The notes: generated from the letters alone by a model not told the origin. Positions 1 through 12,269 are shown, numbered from the stretch's first letter. The stretch: 64,000 nt of DNA from Berghia stephanieae (GCA_034508935.3 CM067452.1:3902558-3966557), one strand, 5' to 3'. Made by a program: numbers and translations.

Positions 1-407
1 AGTTATGATGATCATGCTGGCTACCACAAGTGCGGGAAATCCAAAAGAATAAAAGCAATTCCAAATGAAATGTTTAATTTTTGAACTTGTGATTTTTCCT
101 GTAAAAACACGGTACATATGTATGCAGCAAGCGTTCATCCAAGTAAAGATGCAACCCAGCTATAGTGTAGAATCACTCCATGTACAACACAATATGTTTC
201 GTTCAGAAAACCTTGGGTGCCAAAAGCCATTGTAATGAGCAATGACACTTGTGCCGTGAGAAGACAGAAACACAAACACAGTGTATTAAGTCCAGGCACC
301 GTTCGTAATGACGGGAACAGTAAATATGTCAAAATGGACGCGGAGAGAAATCCACTCGACAGGAGAATACAAAAAAAGTCTAATAATAATTTATCAGTAA
401 AATGATT
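1..407 (-). pseudogene. Gene A: start of family-B-like 7TM domain, frame-broken
   Basis: Downstream of the gene A ectodomain the minus strand encodes a recognisable 7TM start. TM1 lies at about 390-320 (reads LLLDFFCILLSSGFLSASIL), followed by the loop FPSLRTVPGLN, TM2, the loop cysteine in ETYCVVHG, and TM3 HYSWVASLL. The frame then changes by one missing base at about 138-136. One extra base would give the family-typical LWMNAC, and the open frame continues past the break as CCIHMYRVF and then NCFYSFGFPALVVASMIIIT to the window edge. The TM1 frame is also offset by one base from the ectodomain frame that ends at 380. The fold resembles the methuselah/adhesion-like family B receptors. Either two single-base deletions occurred in the gene or the assembly carries indel errors. 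Confidence 0.7.
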
Positions 408-1177
408 TCATTTGCAGGCAATTTCATTTTCGTGAATTCTTGAATCAAATTTCTATAAAACCTTGAACACATTTGGATCTTACCATCCTTGAAGGACATA
501 CTGCTTGAATTCCAGACTAGGTCAACCTCCAAATCAAGAATTTCAAGGATTATTTGCAATGTTCCGTTTACCATAGCCGGTGATCTTGGGGACTCGATTG
601 TAATATATGGGCAATTTAATGTTGGTAACACGTCAAGGATTTTATCATCGTCTGGATATTTAATGTAACCAGATCCCGACTCCTTTTTAAAATGGGTACA
701 ATCTTTTGGTTTTGAGTTTAAACGGTAGATATCACACAGGTCTTTTCCAAGACATATCATACTCAGTGTTATGTTGTATTTGTCACCGCTGTCGTCTGTT
801 ATTGGTATGTTCCAAGAGGTGGCCATGAAAAAATTGGTGATTTCACTCTCAAAATCATCCCTTGATATCGTAAGCGGTGCCCGAATGTATCCCTTTAATT
901 CAATTTCCTTCTTCTTTTTAAAAGAGTTTCCATGTACAAGACACGTTTGTTCACGGATGTTGTAAGTAAAAGCAGACATTTGGAAAAACTCTGATACGAT
1001 CTCGTCAACAGAATTAGCAAATGATACAAGTGAAGTTTTTCTAACTTGGGGTTCTGGACTCAGTATAATGTAAAAATGGTAAAGCAACCCTCGGATTTCG
1101 TCAAATGCCGTTTCGCATGACAGGTATTTGTTCTTGGTCACCTTACCTATTGGACATGATGCAGGCAGACAACCGTC
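380..1177 (-). CDS. Gene A exon 2: distal ectodomain of SMB receptor-like protein
   Basis: This exon opens after an acceptor (AG at 1179-1178) in phase 0 with DGCLPASCPIGK. The matching exon of gene B starts DQCTLVSCAPGK. It encodes about 265 residues of extracellular domain with shared landmarks: SCETA followed by an amphipathic segment, ICLGKDLCDIYR (gene B ACLGPDQCEFYQ), LNCPYI (gene B LACPYV) and FKDGKIQMC (gene B YEDGKFHMC). The reading frame ends just before the first membrane helix with LLINYY and a stop at 380-382. As written, the product would be a soluble ectodomain of about 614 residues with exon 1. No enzyme motif is visible, and the ligand is unknown. Confidence 0.75.
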   Translation of the reverse strand, partial: DGCLPASCPIGKVTKNKYLSCETAFDEIRGLLYHFYIILSPEPQVRKTSLVSFANSVDEIVSEFFQMSAFTYNIREQTCLVHGNSFKKKKEIELKGYIRAPLTISRDDFESEITNFFMATSWNIPITDDSGDKYNITLSMICLGKDLCDIYRLNSKPKDCTHFKKESGSGYIKYPDDDKILDVLPTLNCPYITIESPRSPAMVNGTLQIILEILDLEVDLVWNSSSMSFKDGKIQMCSRFYRNLIQEFTKMKLPANEIILLINYY

Positions 1178-2043
1178 CTGTATGTTAGACAGAAAAATAT
1201 ATTATCAATATATAGAATGCTAGAAAAGAAATCGGGAACAAATTACGACGCTATTTCAGTATGAAGTAGAAACCAAACATATTCAAAAATGTAAAAGCAA
1301 CAAAACAAAACGTTAAGTTTATTCTTCCCAAGTATATTTCCAAAGATGAATAGCCTCCAATGTACCCTGACTTGAATCCTATGGACTACAGGACTTGGTT
1401 ATTGGTGGTTTATAAGTGTGTTATAACATTTTACACACGAATAAAAGTTAAAAGTGGAGTCAGTTCAAAATGCATGGGATCGACCCACTATTCAAGACAG
1501 AAAAATTAATTGAATCCTTTCTTTAAAAAATATAGCATTGTGGAGAACATTGTGCTTATTTGAGTCAATAAAAAAATTGATACGGCGCACAACTCTACTG
1601 AAAGATTTGAAAATTAGAAATGTATTTTTTACAGATAGATAAACAGATAACTTGATTTCCTTTTATAATTTAAAGTCAGTTTGAAAGTTCGTTGAGTCAA
1701 ACAGATAATATCATAAAATATGTACCGACGACACTTGGCTCCCAAAATCAACTAATTTTGAGACTGTAAAAAGTTGTCAATTTGCGTCATCTATTTATGA
1801 CATCAAGTATTATTATTACTTCCGTTGTGTTGTTTATTTAGCGGTGATCAGTTTTGTTATGTAGTATTATGTTCTGATTGCGTGTGTGTTTGTGTGTGTG
1901 TGTGTGTGTTTGTGTGTGTGTTGTGTGTGGTGTATACATGTATGTGTGTGTGTGTGTTGGCATTTTTCAGCAAATCGTGGCATTCATAGTGATATTATTC
2001 ACTTGATCACATGAAGGTATTTCAGTCGCCATTTTGATTCTTT

Positions 2044-2535
2044 TTTTACTATTAGGGTTAGCTCGAGAGGTTAGTCATAAGTGTTATTAAAGGTACTAGG
2101 GTGTTTGTTTTTCCATAAGTTAAGTAAAGGGGAGACATTCCGAAAGCTGCTACATCCCCAGTATTCTTTAAATTTGTATTTTCACCGTTGATATTTTGTC
2201 AGGCATTTATTTATTCAGTTTGTCATTATATAGAAGTATTTTAAAAACTCTAGAACAAACCTTGATAGATTTGTGAAAGTTTAACATTTCCTTATTTGAC
2301 CATTGTTTTGATTTTCGGCCGCCATTGTGATTTGTTAAGTATTGAAAGGTAGTGCAAAGCAGTCCGAGAGTTGTTTTTTTCTATTAGGGTTAGCTCGAGA
2401 GGTTAGTCATAAGTGTTATTAAAGGTGCTAGGGTGTTTGTTTTTCCATAAGTTAAGTAAAGGGGAGACATTCCGAAAGCTTCTTCATCCCCAGTATTCTT
2501 TAAATTTGTATTTTCACCTTTGATCTTTTGTCAGC
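2044..2535 (+). repeat. Two ~160-bp direct repeats about 335 bp apart
   Basis: The segments at about 2044-2202 and 2378-2535 are nearly identical. Both run from CTATTAGGGTTAGCTCGAGA to TTTTGTCAG, with only a handful of differences. A weaker match (GCCATTnTGATT) precedes both, so the unit may be the whole ~335 bp. They sit directly upstream of the Helitron helicase remnant on the same strand and may be part of that element. Confidence 0.75.
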
Positions 2536-2639
2536 ACGGTGGTAGAACAGCACATTAAATCGTTCAATTCCAATAACGGATAACAGCACCTGTAGCATCA
2601 GTCGCCAATCAGATACAGCTAAGTTACTGAAGAGTAGTT

Positions 2640-3781
2640 CTCTCATAATTTGGGATGGACAGGCGTGTGTTTGAATGTGTGAGCAGGACATTTTGTGACA
2701 TAACAGGCAGTTCAAAACCTTTTGGGGGCAAAGTGGTTGTACTTGGATGGGATTTTCGGCAAATTCTACCTGTTGTTAACAAAGGAAGTGAAGCCGATAT
2801 ATTACGTGTCACACTTAACAAGTCAATTAATTGGAATTTTGTCACCATTTTTCACATGAACAAGAACATGAGGGTTACTGATGACAATAACTGTTTTGCA
2901 AATTGGCTTCTCCGCATCGGAAATGGTACAGAGCCGGTTTTCAGCGAAATAGGAAAGTATTCTGTTAAATTACCTACAGCGCTATGCCTTCCTGAAAATG
3001 ACCCAGAATGCTTGATAAATGCTGTATACAATGATTTGAATCTGAACGTTTGCGGATGAACGTTATCTATCAGAGAGAGCTATTTGACTACAACCCATGA
3101 AAATGTTGACAAAATAAATGCAGCCGTTCTGTCCAGGTTGACCTCATCAACTGAACAAATTTATCGCAGTGCTGATTCCATTCAAAGTGACTCTGATATC
3201 AACTTATACCCGATTGAATTCTTGAACGAACTTACACCTCCCGGACTTCCTCCACATGCATTACATTTGAAAGCCAACACGTCAGTCATGCTGCTTAGAA
3301 ATATAAATCCTAAATCAGGCCTCCGAAATGGCACCCGTTTGTTAATAATTAAATTAGGTTCAAAAGTATTAGAAGCCAAGATAATTACCGGTAGTAGAGC
3401 TGGCGACATAGTGTTTGTCCCTAGAATCAATCTGACGACAACAACGGATTGAGGCTTACCATTTATTCTAAATAGAAGACAGTTTCCGGTAAAATTGTCA
3501 TATGCAATGACAATTAACAAGTCTCAGGGGCAGACATTAAGCAAGGTGGGGATTTTCTTACCACAACCGGTATTCACACACGGACAACTGTATGTTGCTG
3601 TGTCACGGGTCAGAGGCTATAGTGGCTTACACTTCATGTTGGGCCACACAGAAAAATCAACCGAAGATATACCAAATTACACAGACAACGTTGTTTACCA
3701 ATCTGCCCTCATTAAATGATGGTGAGTACAGTATCGAATGAAAATAGTTCTTTCCCCGCGAAATTGCGGGCTTTTTACTAG
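2640..3781 (+). mobile_element. Helitron 3' part: Pif1-like helicase remnant plus 3' terminus
   Basis: The plus strand encodes C-terminal pieces of a Helitron Pif1-type helicase in more than one frame. They include GKVVVLGWDFRQILPVV (helicase motif around residue 30), NTSVMLLRNINPKSGLRNGTR, and the C-terminal MTINKSQGQTLSKVGIFLP with YVAVSRVRGYSGL. About 65 bp after the last codon the element ends in a hairpin (CCCGC-gaaatt-GCGGG), a short spacer and CTAG at 3778-3781, followed by T. That is the rolling-circle transposon 3' signature (hairpin, CTRR, insertion 5' of T). The Rep domain and a 5' TC end were not found, so the copy is truncated and inactive. It lies in the gene A intron in the opposite orientation to the gene. 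Confidence 0.85.
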
Positions 3782-4333
3782 TATTGAAAAAAATGCTAAG
3801 GACCAGTCAAAAAGCAAAATGAGGGATCGAAAGACCATATCAAAATGTCAGAATTACGTCAAAATCTTCGATATGGCATTTTTGTATTGTGTTTATTAGT
3901 ACACTAGGGCCTAGATAGTGGAATCAAAATTTTTCAATTTTGGTTGAAAAATGTATAGATACATATATTTGAGAAATTGCGTCTGATTGTGGTAAAATTT
4001 TAGTCTGGCGATTGCAGGCTTCTACGTTTTTTTCTCGCACCCGATATATGTATAACAAAATTTATCTTGGCATCAAGAATGCCGTGTGAAATACAGCTGG
4101 GGAGAGGGTAGGGCAGTTAAAACAATATGGACAATGAAATCACTAAAATTGGGCATTGTCATTCGATTTACTATTAGTGAGTGTATCTAACCAATTTTGC
4201 ATACATGCTGCGGAATAGATTTTACCGAAAACCAAATACATATTCTATTGTTAAGAAATATATACTTTCATCATTTTCGAGATTATTGACGAGTTTACTC
4301 GTCATAAGTTAATTCTTTTGGCGTTTGCGATAA

Positions 4334-4338
4334 TAATG

Positions 4339-4423
<85 letters not shown>
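4334..4423 (+). repeat. (AAT)n microsatellite
   Basis: Nearly pure AAT repeat within the gene A intron. Confidence 0.95.
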
Positions 4424-4425
<2 letters not shown>

Positions 4426-5687
4426 AAGGAGATTAGTCTACTCTCTTAGCCGAAGCCTCTGAATGCTTCGAATCGAACATCGTTGATAGTAATGGTACTG
4501 ATTACATAATAAAAGTCATAAGCTGCCATCCAAAATATGTTTTTGAAAAATAAAAGTTTTGAGAATGTTCTTGACCCTTCCACTGAATTCAACGGTTTTC
4601 AATTATTTATCACCAAATGCCTTAATTTCCTGGATACGAAATGTGGAGTCAACAACTGGCAAAAAGATAATGGACTGCTCGATAATGGCTCTTGAGCGTA
4701 AAGAATGGCGTTCCATGACATTTAAACTCTGTAGGGAAGTACTCCGGTAAGAAAGGCAAGTAGCCTTTCATTTTGTTTTGCCTACAGAAAGCATCATAGC
4801 ATCGACAAGATAGCAGCTATTTTTTTATTGAGAGCTTCGATTCGGAAGGAAAATACGTCGGTTACGAATGACAGATGCAAAAAGTGTCCTGTTGTTATTG
4901 ACATTGGCTTTAAAAAACTGTAAAATAAGTGCAGATCGTCAAAAGTACATATTTATGTGAGTAAAAACTAAAAAAAAAATAAATCTCAGTTACTTACTTG
5001 GGCCCGCGAGTTGCGAGTGAACGGACACTCGAAGTCGAACGGTTCGCTACAAAGAATAGCCAAACAAAAAAAACGATTAGAAAGTATAATGGAGACAAAA
5101 GTTATTTAGCTGGCATTGTAACTGATTGAAACAATGTGATTCATCAGAACACACTTTCTGTTTTGTTTCTTTCTTTTTTTGTTTTGTTTGTTTGTTTGTT
5201 TTCTTTTGTTGTTTTTTTTGTTGCTTCAATTTGTTTCATTGGCCTAAATATAGAATGGACAGTAGACCATGGCTATCATTATAGTCTGATCAGTAGATAG
5301 TCAATATCACATGATTTGATTCATCATGGCAAAAGTAAGTTCAAACATGAAACGGAACGAAATATCTATTGCGGATGTGTTGCGAACTTCCTCTTTGGAA
5401 ATCTTTTTCGTTGAAAGTATGAAGGCTGGTATCTTACCAGCTAAGGCATACTACAGAGCTTGATGCTACCAGCACAAAATAGCCGAATTAGTCACCGTCC
5501 TTACAACGCCCACTTCTAGGCATGAGCCCAGCTGCTCAGAGATAAAACACGTTCATAAAATTCGTTTTTTTTAGTCACTTACTTCGTTTAGACTTAAGAC
5601 TAGCAAAGCATTTATTGGACTAGTAAATAACTAAATCTAGTCCGCTTACATAATATTGGGCCCAGGAGTGAAAAATGGAAAACTTAC

Positions 5688-6734
5688 TGCGTTGAACTGT
5701 AACTCATCTTCTCGGCAGAGTTGCCTTTCAGTCTTTTGATGTTTTGATCCATGGAGGCCGAAAAGCATTCCGAAGCCTGAGTTAACGAGCGTACTACAAC
5801 CATCGATCTCAATCGAGCGACTCAAGATGCCGCCGTCAGCCAAGTAGCAAAACATATTCTTTGAATCACCAAATTTAAAGACAGGAATCGGTGGCAAGTT
5901 TTGGCAAAGATCTACAAGTATTTTTGCTTCTTCTGGGCAGCAATCAAATGGAGGGTTTTCACTTTTCTCAGGGCAGTCGATGAGATTTGTGTTTGGCCTG
6001 AAATTCAAGTAACAATCTGCAACTTCCATGGCAACACTATAGAATTGTAACCTATCTGTAACGTGAAAAATATCGTCATAGAGTTCGCATTCGACTAGAA
6101 ATGGCAATGGTTGGACATTCGTGAGTTCACTCAAGGAACCATTGCTATCTTCACGATTATCAGAAAAAGTCGATTCTTGCTGGTTTTTGTTTATGCCATT
6201 GCAAGTGACACAATATATATTCCTGAAAACGAGTCCCGTTGTTACATCCTTTAAAAATGTTACAGAGTCCAGAGATTCATAGCTGGGATGTTCACATTCT
6301 TGACGTATGCCATAATCTTCCCAGGACTTTGGGCATTTAGACACTGACAAAATGTTTCTCCTAGTGGGTGTTAATTCACAAGTCATTCTACTGAATATAT
6401 CACTGACATGTATTTGTTTGAACATGTCTACGGGAGATTCGGTGTTCTCAGAGATGTAAAATGATGGACAACACGTTCCCCTTATGACACAATCATTACC
6501 ACATTCACATTTCACGCATTCTTGATTCCTACACGCAAAATCAGAGTCAGGAATAACTAGTTCCCCGTCGATGCACGAGAAACCACAGTAGTATGAGTAA
6601 ATGTCGGGCCAGTTTAATGATATGTTTGTTAAGTCTACATGGTAGATCCCAGAGATTGAATTGTTTTGGCATGTTGTCATTTGGATCAGCAACCAGATAA
6701 TGATAACCATTCTCTTTAAGTTTGTTGTCTCCAA
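5688..6734 (-). CDS. Gene A exon 1: signal peptide, somatomedin-B-like domain, NIYCVTCNG ectodomain
   Basis: This exon encodes 349 residues up to the donor at 5687 (GCA|GTAAGT). Residues 1-22 are a signal peptide (hydrophobic MVIIIWLLIQM, then TTC|QNN). A somatomedin-B-like cysteine module covers about residues 50-92, with CGFSC, CVKCEC and the closing GTCCPSF. Later cysteines include CPKSWEDYG (134-142) and the motif NIYCVTCNG (172-180), which is shared with gene B (NIFCVQCNG). Several N-glycosylation sites (NIS, NGS) fit an extracellular location. Family knowledge: SMB plus this motif occurs in ectodomains of methuselah-like 7TM receptors of molluscs. The start codon is chosen because the signal peptide follows at once. 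Gene B is the divergent paralogue about 15 kb away. Confidence 0.8.
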
Positions 6735-6824
6735 TTTTGATCTAAATGGGAATATAATGAAAATTTTACATTTTACAAATCTCTATAAAAAATTCAAGGG
6801 TAGTACTTCTTAACAGACTTTCTA

Positions 6825-9800
6825 ATCATGTCAGAAACAAAAATAGATAAAACATTTAGAGACGCCATCTTTACAGTTGACGGGTACACAGTGGAGAGAC
6901 GCGACAGTGAATGTGTTAGAAAATATCACATAGGAAGTGACAATGGAGGACACAAAATAGCTAATTCTTGCTTTTTATAGAAAATATCACATAGGAAGTG
7001 ACAATGGAGGACACAAAATAGCGAATTCTTGCTTTTTATAGAAAATATCACATAGGAAGTGACAATGGAGGACACAAAATAGCCAATTCTTGCTTTTTAT
7101 AGACCCGTCACAATGTCACTAATTTTTTTATAGACCATGAAAGAAAATTGACCGATAAAGGAACTGAACTACATGACAATATTTTTGTGATTGGTGATCT
7201 TAACTTCGATATGAACTGTGACAACAAGCCTAAGGAACTGGAAGAAATGTGTGACATTTTTTACATGAAAAATTTAGTGAATACAAGCAAATGTTTCAAA
7301 CAATGTAAACAACCCATCAACAAATCAAACAAAAATATTTGACAGTGTTTAAATTTTAGCACGGGAGTGAGCAATTTTCATAACCCAATTTCAATAATAT
7401 GTTTAAGAAAGAAAGTACCAGCAATAACAGAAAAGACGTGTTGTGATTTTAAAAAATTGAGTTAGAAACTTATCAAAACGATTCCGAAATTTTAACATCT
7501 ATGAACAAAATCAAATATGAACAAAATTCTGAGGTCAATGACCTCTACGAGAATCTGTTGAATGACATAATATTAGTTGCAAACACGCATGCGCCGACAA
7601 AAAGAAACATATCAAAAATTTAAAAGTGTGCCTCACATGAAAAGAGAGCTCAAAAGTGCTATATATAGAGAAAAAGAATAGCTTACAATAGATATTTAAA
7701 TGAGAAAAGTCAAATCAGCTGGCAAAATTTTAAAAATATTTTATACTATGGCAAAACTATAAAAGAATTCTATTTGTAAATTAATAGATTCCTGATAGAT
7801 GTGTTGGAGAGCAAAAAAAAAAAAAACACACACACACACACAAATTTCTGGTCTACAATAAAACCTTTCCTCTCAAAACATCCAAGATCCGGCGCCCAAA
7901 ACATTACTGTTACAATGGGTGATAAAATTGTAAATGATACGCAGGGAGTGTGCTCAACATTCAACAGATTCTTCCGAACTAACCAAACTTACCGTTATTT
8001 GAATTCAAAGAAACTGGCCAAGAAACAACCATAAAAATAGTCACTGGTCTAGATGACACAAAAACAACAACATGTGAAGATAAAATTTCAGTAACAACTT
8101 CTAAAACCCAGTGCCTTGTAGTGTCCAAATATTTATGTAATATGATAAATGAATCAATCAGAACTAATGTTTTCCCAGACAAGCTTAGATTAGCACAAGT
8201 TATTCCACTTTTAAAAAACTGATCCCCTCAATATAAAAAAAATTATAGACCCGTTAGTATTCTACCACTCATTTCTAATTTTTTAAACGTCCTCTTTCAA
8301 CAATTATCAGATCATTTTGAAATAATCTTTCACGGATATTTATGTTCATTTAGGAAAAAATATGGGTGTCAGACAATACTTTTGAAACTAATTGAGGAGT
8401 GGAAAAAGGCCTTAGACAATAATGTAGCGACAATACTGATGGACTTATCTAAAGCATTTGATTATTTGCCGCATGACATATTAATTAGTAAACTTTCGGC
8501 ATATGTGGTTTCACAAAAATCTACAATATCAATAGAAAACTTCAAGTTAAAATTGGAGAAGGTCAGAGTTAGTGGGAAGAAATTTCAAAGGGGATGCCAC
8601 AGGGATCAGTTCTAGGTCAATTGCTTTTTAATATATTTATATATGACATATTATTATTTATAAAAGATTCAGTGCTGTATAATTATGTCGAAGATAACAC
8701 ACTATCCTATTGCCATAAAGATTTTAAAACTCTAGTTGATGTTCTTGAGCAGGAGAGCCAGATCCTACTAAATGGTTCCATATAAATTGCATAAAGGCCA
8801 ATCCAGACAAGTTTCTGTAGGCAAAAGAACACAGAATAAGTCTCCATTTTTTAATATTGATTCAGTAACAATACAATGTGAAGACACGGTAAAGTTACTT
8901 GGAATTGATATTGACTACCAACTAAAATTTGACTTTCACTTCAAGGAAATATGCAGGAAGGCCTCTCAACAACTAAACGTGTTAAAAAGGACAGGGAGAC
9001 GCCTCTCCAAACTAAATAAACTAACAATTTTCCATACATTTATCTTATCAAATTTTAACATTTGTCCAATTATTTGGCACTTCTTCTCAAGAGCAAATAC
9101 TAAGAAAATGGAAAAAAAATAATAAGAACGTGCTCTCAGATTCATTATATCTATCCCAGCACTTACGAAGACTTATTTACAAAGGATAAACTTATTCCCC
9201 TTGAAACCAAGCGAATATAAATTGTGGCAACAGAAACGTTCAAAATTCTTCATAAATTATCCCCAAAAAGGTCTAGAAAATTTAGTAACGTTCAAAGTAA
9301 GAATATATGATTTTAGCCACATCAATACTGTTAATGTCCCAAACATCAAAACAACCCATTTTGGTAGACACAGTCCTTTTTTATGCTGCTGCAATTTGTT
9401 GGAATAATCTGCTAGAGCACATGAGAACGGACACAGATTTGAATAGGTTTGAGAGTCTCTTATGACAAAGACGGCAGCTTCTCAGACTGGTTCAAATCTG
9501 TTTTTGGTTCCACTACATATATTTGATGTTCATACGATTTAATGAAACAGTGTTTTATGCATTATAATTATATATAGTATTTTAATTTATGTGCAAAGTA
9601 TTTTATTTATTTATTTTTTAAAAATCTTATGTTAAAGGGCTTACTGATTTTAAATCAGATTTTATTAAGACGATATAGATTATTGTTTTTTTGGGGTTTT
9701 TTTTCTCTCTCCAAATTGTTATTTTTATATTTTGTTGTCATTGTTACTAGACGTCTAGTTGTTGTTATATATAAAAGATATATGTATAATATGTATTTTT

Positions 9801-9860
9801 ATCGACAATAAATAATTTATTTATTCATTCATTCATTCATTCATTCATTCATTCACAGCT
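6825..9860 (+). mobile_element. Jockey/CR1-like LINE, degenerate, with 3' tail
   Basis: Pieces of an endonuclease/reverse-transcriptase LINE follow in order on the plus strand. They are the endonuclease start ETKIDKTF and DGYTVERRD (about 6830-6910), endonuclease GDLNFDMN (about 7195), RT LMDLSKAFDYLPHDIL (about 8440), MPQGSVLGQLLFNIF (8594), the YxDD region decayed to NYVEDNT (8685), the thumb with PIIWHFFSRAN (about 9065), and a 3' UTR ending in (TTTA)n and (TTCA)n at about 9808-9856. Many frameshifts and stops separate the pieces, and the first catalytic Asp of the RT box reads Glu, so it is dead. The clade assignment within the Jockey superfamily is tentative. Confidence 0.85.
6918..7100 (+). 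repeat. Three tandem copies of a 61-bp unit
   Basis: The units begin at 6918, 6979 and 7040 and differ at about one base each (AGCTAATT, AGCGAATT, AGCCAATT). The unit lies inside the endonuclease coding part of the LINE, so it is an expansion of coding sequence in one copy. The unit length is not a multiple of three. Confidence 0.97.
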
Positions 9861-9982
9861 AGAATGGCAATCCCAAGAAATGGCAAAATGGGAAGAATTT
9901 ACCTCTTCTATCGATCACTCGTCTGCCCTCTTTTACCTTCCAAGTCCGAAAACCAGATTTAACTTATTAATTATTTTTTAAA

Positions 9983-10254
9983 TTGAGCTTTTATATAGAG
10001 CAATATCCACTAAACGTGCTGACCAACAACAACACGTGACATAAAGAACGAGACATGACGCCTGTGATGCGATAATACAATTTTTTCCCGACAGAGACAA
10101 CGCTGTAAACGGTCAAGTACTCATTTTACACCTGAGTACGGTGAAAGAATGTGAGCAAAGAGTCTTTCAGTGACTCAACTATTCGCCGAGCGAGCCTCGA
10201 ACCCTGAACTTCCGATCCGAAAGCGAGTGTCATACCACAAGACCACATAGCGGC
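9983..10254 (-). mobile_element. tRNA-derived SINE (family 1), minus strand
   Basis: Read on the minus strand it has a tRNA-like head with box A (TGTGGTCTTGTGG) and box B (GGGTTCGAGGC), a conserved body containing CTCACCGTACTCAGGTG, and a 3' tail (TTTAGTGGATATTGCTCTAT). Copies of the same family occur at 17.5, 18.0, 56.6, 57.4, 58.2, 59.3 and 63.9 kb. The (ATT)n tract at 10257-10364 abuts its 5' end. Confidence 0.8.
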
Positions 10255-10256
10255 AC

Positions 10257-10257
10257 G

Positions 10258-10336
<79 letters not shown>

Positions 10337-10364
10337 TATCATTATTATCATTATTATCTTTATT
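10257..10364 (+). repeat. (ATT)n microsatellite
   Basis: Near-pure ATT repeat between a SINE head and an RTE-like LINE fragment. Confidence 0.95.
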
Positions 10365-10379
10365 TTGATTTTATTTCCT

Positions 10380-11450
10380 TCATTAAATCCAGTGTCACAT
10401 TCTTCGTCCATGGTTGATTTGCTTCATTTTCTTGCTTTGGTCATACATTTTTATTTGCCTCTGTTATGAAAGTCTTGAGAGTCTCTCAGCTGTTACTGTT
10501 ATCAATCTTCTCAATTTCAAAATTAATTTTCCTTGATGCCTTCATCTTCAATAGCTTCTCACACATATTGCTCACTTCTACTGAGTTTAAGATGCAAACT
10601 TCCCGGCCCCTCAGTATATCATTGTTATATCTTGTTTTCCTTTTTGGTTTGATTGGTATCTTGAGAATAAGTCTCATCTTCATTACCACAGGGTTATGAT
10701 CAGATCATATGTCTGCACCCGGGCGGGTTTTGTAGTTAGTGATGTTATTTTAAAATCTTGATTTTATCAGAATGTCGTCGATTTGATTTCTGTATCTGCC
10801 TCTCGGGCTTTTCCACGTATAACCTACAGCTTAATTAAACATTCTATTTACAATTGCGAATCGGTTTCTCTCGCAGAAATGAGACAGCATTTCTCCTCTT
10901 TTGTTTGTGGTTCCAATACCATGTCTGCAAACATATGATGAGGTGATGTCTATCCCAATGATGGCATTGAAGTCTCCCATGGCTATCACAGTATCTGACG
11001 GTTTTGTTTGATTTATAGCATTTTGTATATCTTGGTAAAATTCTTCTACTTCTTCATCATCATTGTTGGAACAAAGATTTGAATTATTATGATGTTGAAA
11101 GGTTGTGCTGCCAATTTACCCATTATGACCCTGTAGCTCATTGGCCAATATCCCTAAAGGGCCTAGCTACTTTCCAATTAAGCCTTGCCCCAACACTATA
11201 CTTATGTTTCTCACCTCATGAGTATATCATCACATGCCTGTCTTTATTGGTCTTCCCACTTTTTGTCCATATTGTCTCTGACATTCCCTCGATATCATGT
11301 CTCATGTCATCCATTTCCTGTATGGCTTTGTCGAGTTTACCAGCCTGTTATAGAGTCCGGACATTCCAAGTACCAATCCACAAAGAGGCATTCCGTGTCT
11401 TCCGTCTTGGGTGATCAGCATCCAGTCGTCCTGGCGGCTTTAAACTGCAC
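10380..11450 (-). mobile_element. RTE-like LINE endonuclease fragment
   Basis: Minus-strand translation in changing frames gives an apurinic-type LINE endonuclease. In order it reads GTWNVRTL (about 11370), IQEMDDM, AQPFNIIIIQI with P, AMGDFNAIIG (about 10970), VGYTWKSPRGRYRNQIDDIL (about 10790) and RPGADI-SDHNPVVMKMRL (about 10690). These are the catalytic N, E, D, N and H motifs of endonuclease-reverse transcriptase ORFs of RTE-like elements. No RT domain follows leftwards, where the sequence ends in an (ATT)n tract. Several frameshifts are present. Confidence 0.8.
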
Positions 11451-12269
11451 GCGTCATTAACATATAGACTTCCAACACAAGAATACACTGTCTCACATAC
11501 CGATTACACCCTTTTTAGTAGGGGGAATTAGGTCCAAAAAACCCTTGAATTGTGCAAACAGGGTTGAAAGCATGAAAATTACATATGTTGTAAAATATGA
11601 AAAACCCTATAATTTATGATATAGAACAACTCTGAGAGATCAGTATTAGTTGAGATACAAGGTTTTTAAGATTAGAAAATTTTGAAATGGACGACAATAA
11701 TTTCTTTCATTTTTATTGTGTAAACATTCGAGGCAAGCCGACCAAAGGTTGTTTTACGTCATCCTTTGGATTCCCATTGGTGACTATTTTTAGCGTCGAA
11801 GCGGATGTTTTCCTTTCCCTTTACTTTCGATTCACGAACCATACAAATTATTTAATCGTAAATACTATTCAATTTCACTTGTTTCTAGCGAGCAATATAT
11901 TCTATAATATGAGATTTTTTCTGCATCTGATTTAATAAGTATAATCAATTGCTCTAAAACGGACGGGCAGACAGGAAGATGAGCAGAGGGGTAGACAAAA
12001 CAGACTAGCAGAACACAACTCAATAAACCGGTGTTGACAAAGGACAGTGCTCTTTCTCCCCTCCTCCTGTTTTCTTTTCTTTCCAAAAATACTGCTATAA
12101 TCATTTTACGTGAGTTAAAACCTATTTCGGTCAAACTTGATGACAGTAAAGAGTAAGCATACCACTTTCATTGCTCTAATTATCATCATTATCATCATCA
12201 TTAACCACTATGATGCTGTATTGTGGCAAGCATTTACTTTACGTTATTTACCGTTTATAATGTCCCTCT

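Larger units (their letters stand above)
1178..5687 (-). other. Gene A intron
   Basis: The donor GTAAGT is at 5687-5682 and the acceptor CAG at 1180-1178, both on the minus strand, giving a phase 0 intron. It contains a GT microsatellite (about 1881-1958), a duplicated 160-bp segment, a Helitron remnant and an (AAT)n tract at 4334-4423. Apart from these I see nothing convincing in 1180-1880 or 4430-5640. Confidence 0.7.

Noticed and set aside
5330-5470. Small frame 'MAKVSSNMKRNEISIADVL' as an exon
   Set aside because: No splice sites in phase, no recognised domain, lies in the gene A intron on the opposite strand.
9629-9811. Hydrophobic 60-residue frame
   Set aside because: AT-rich 3' UTR of the LINE, no conserved motif.
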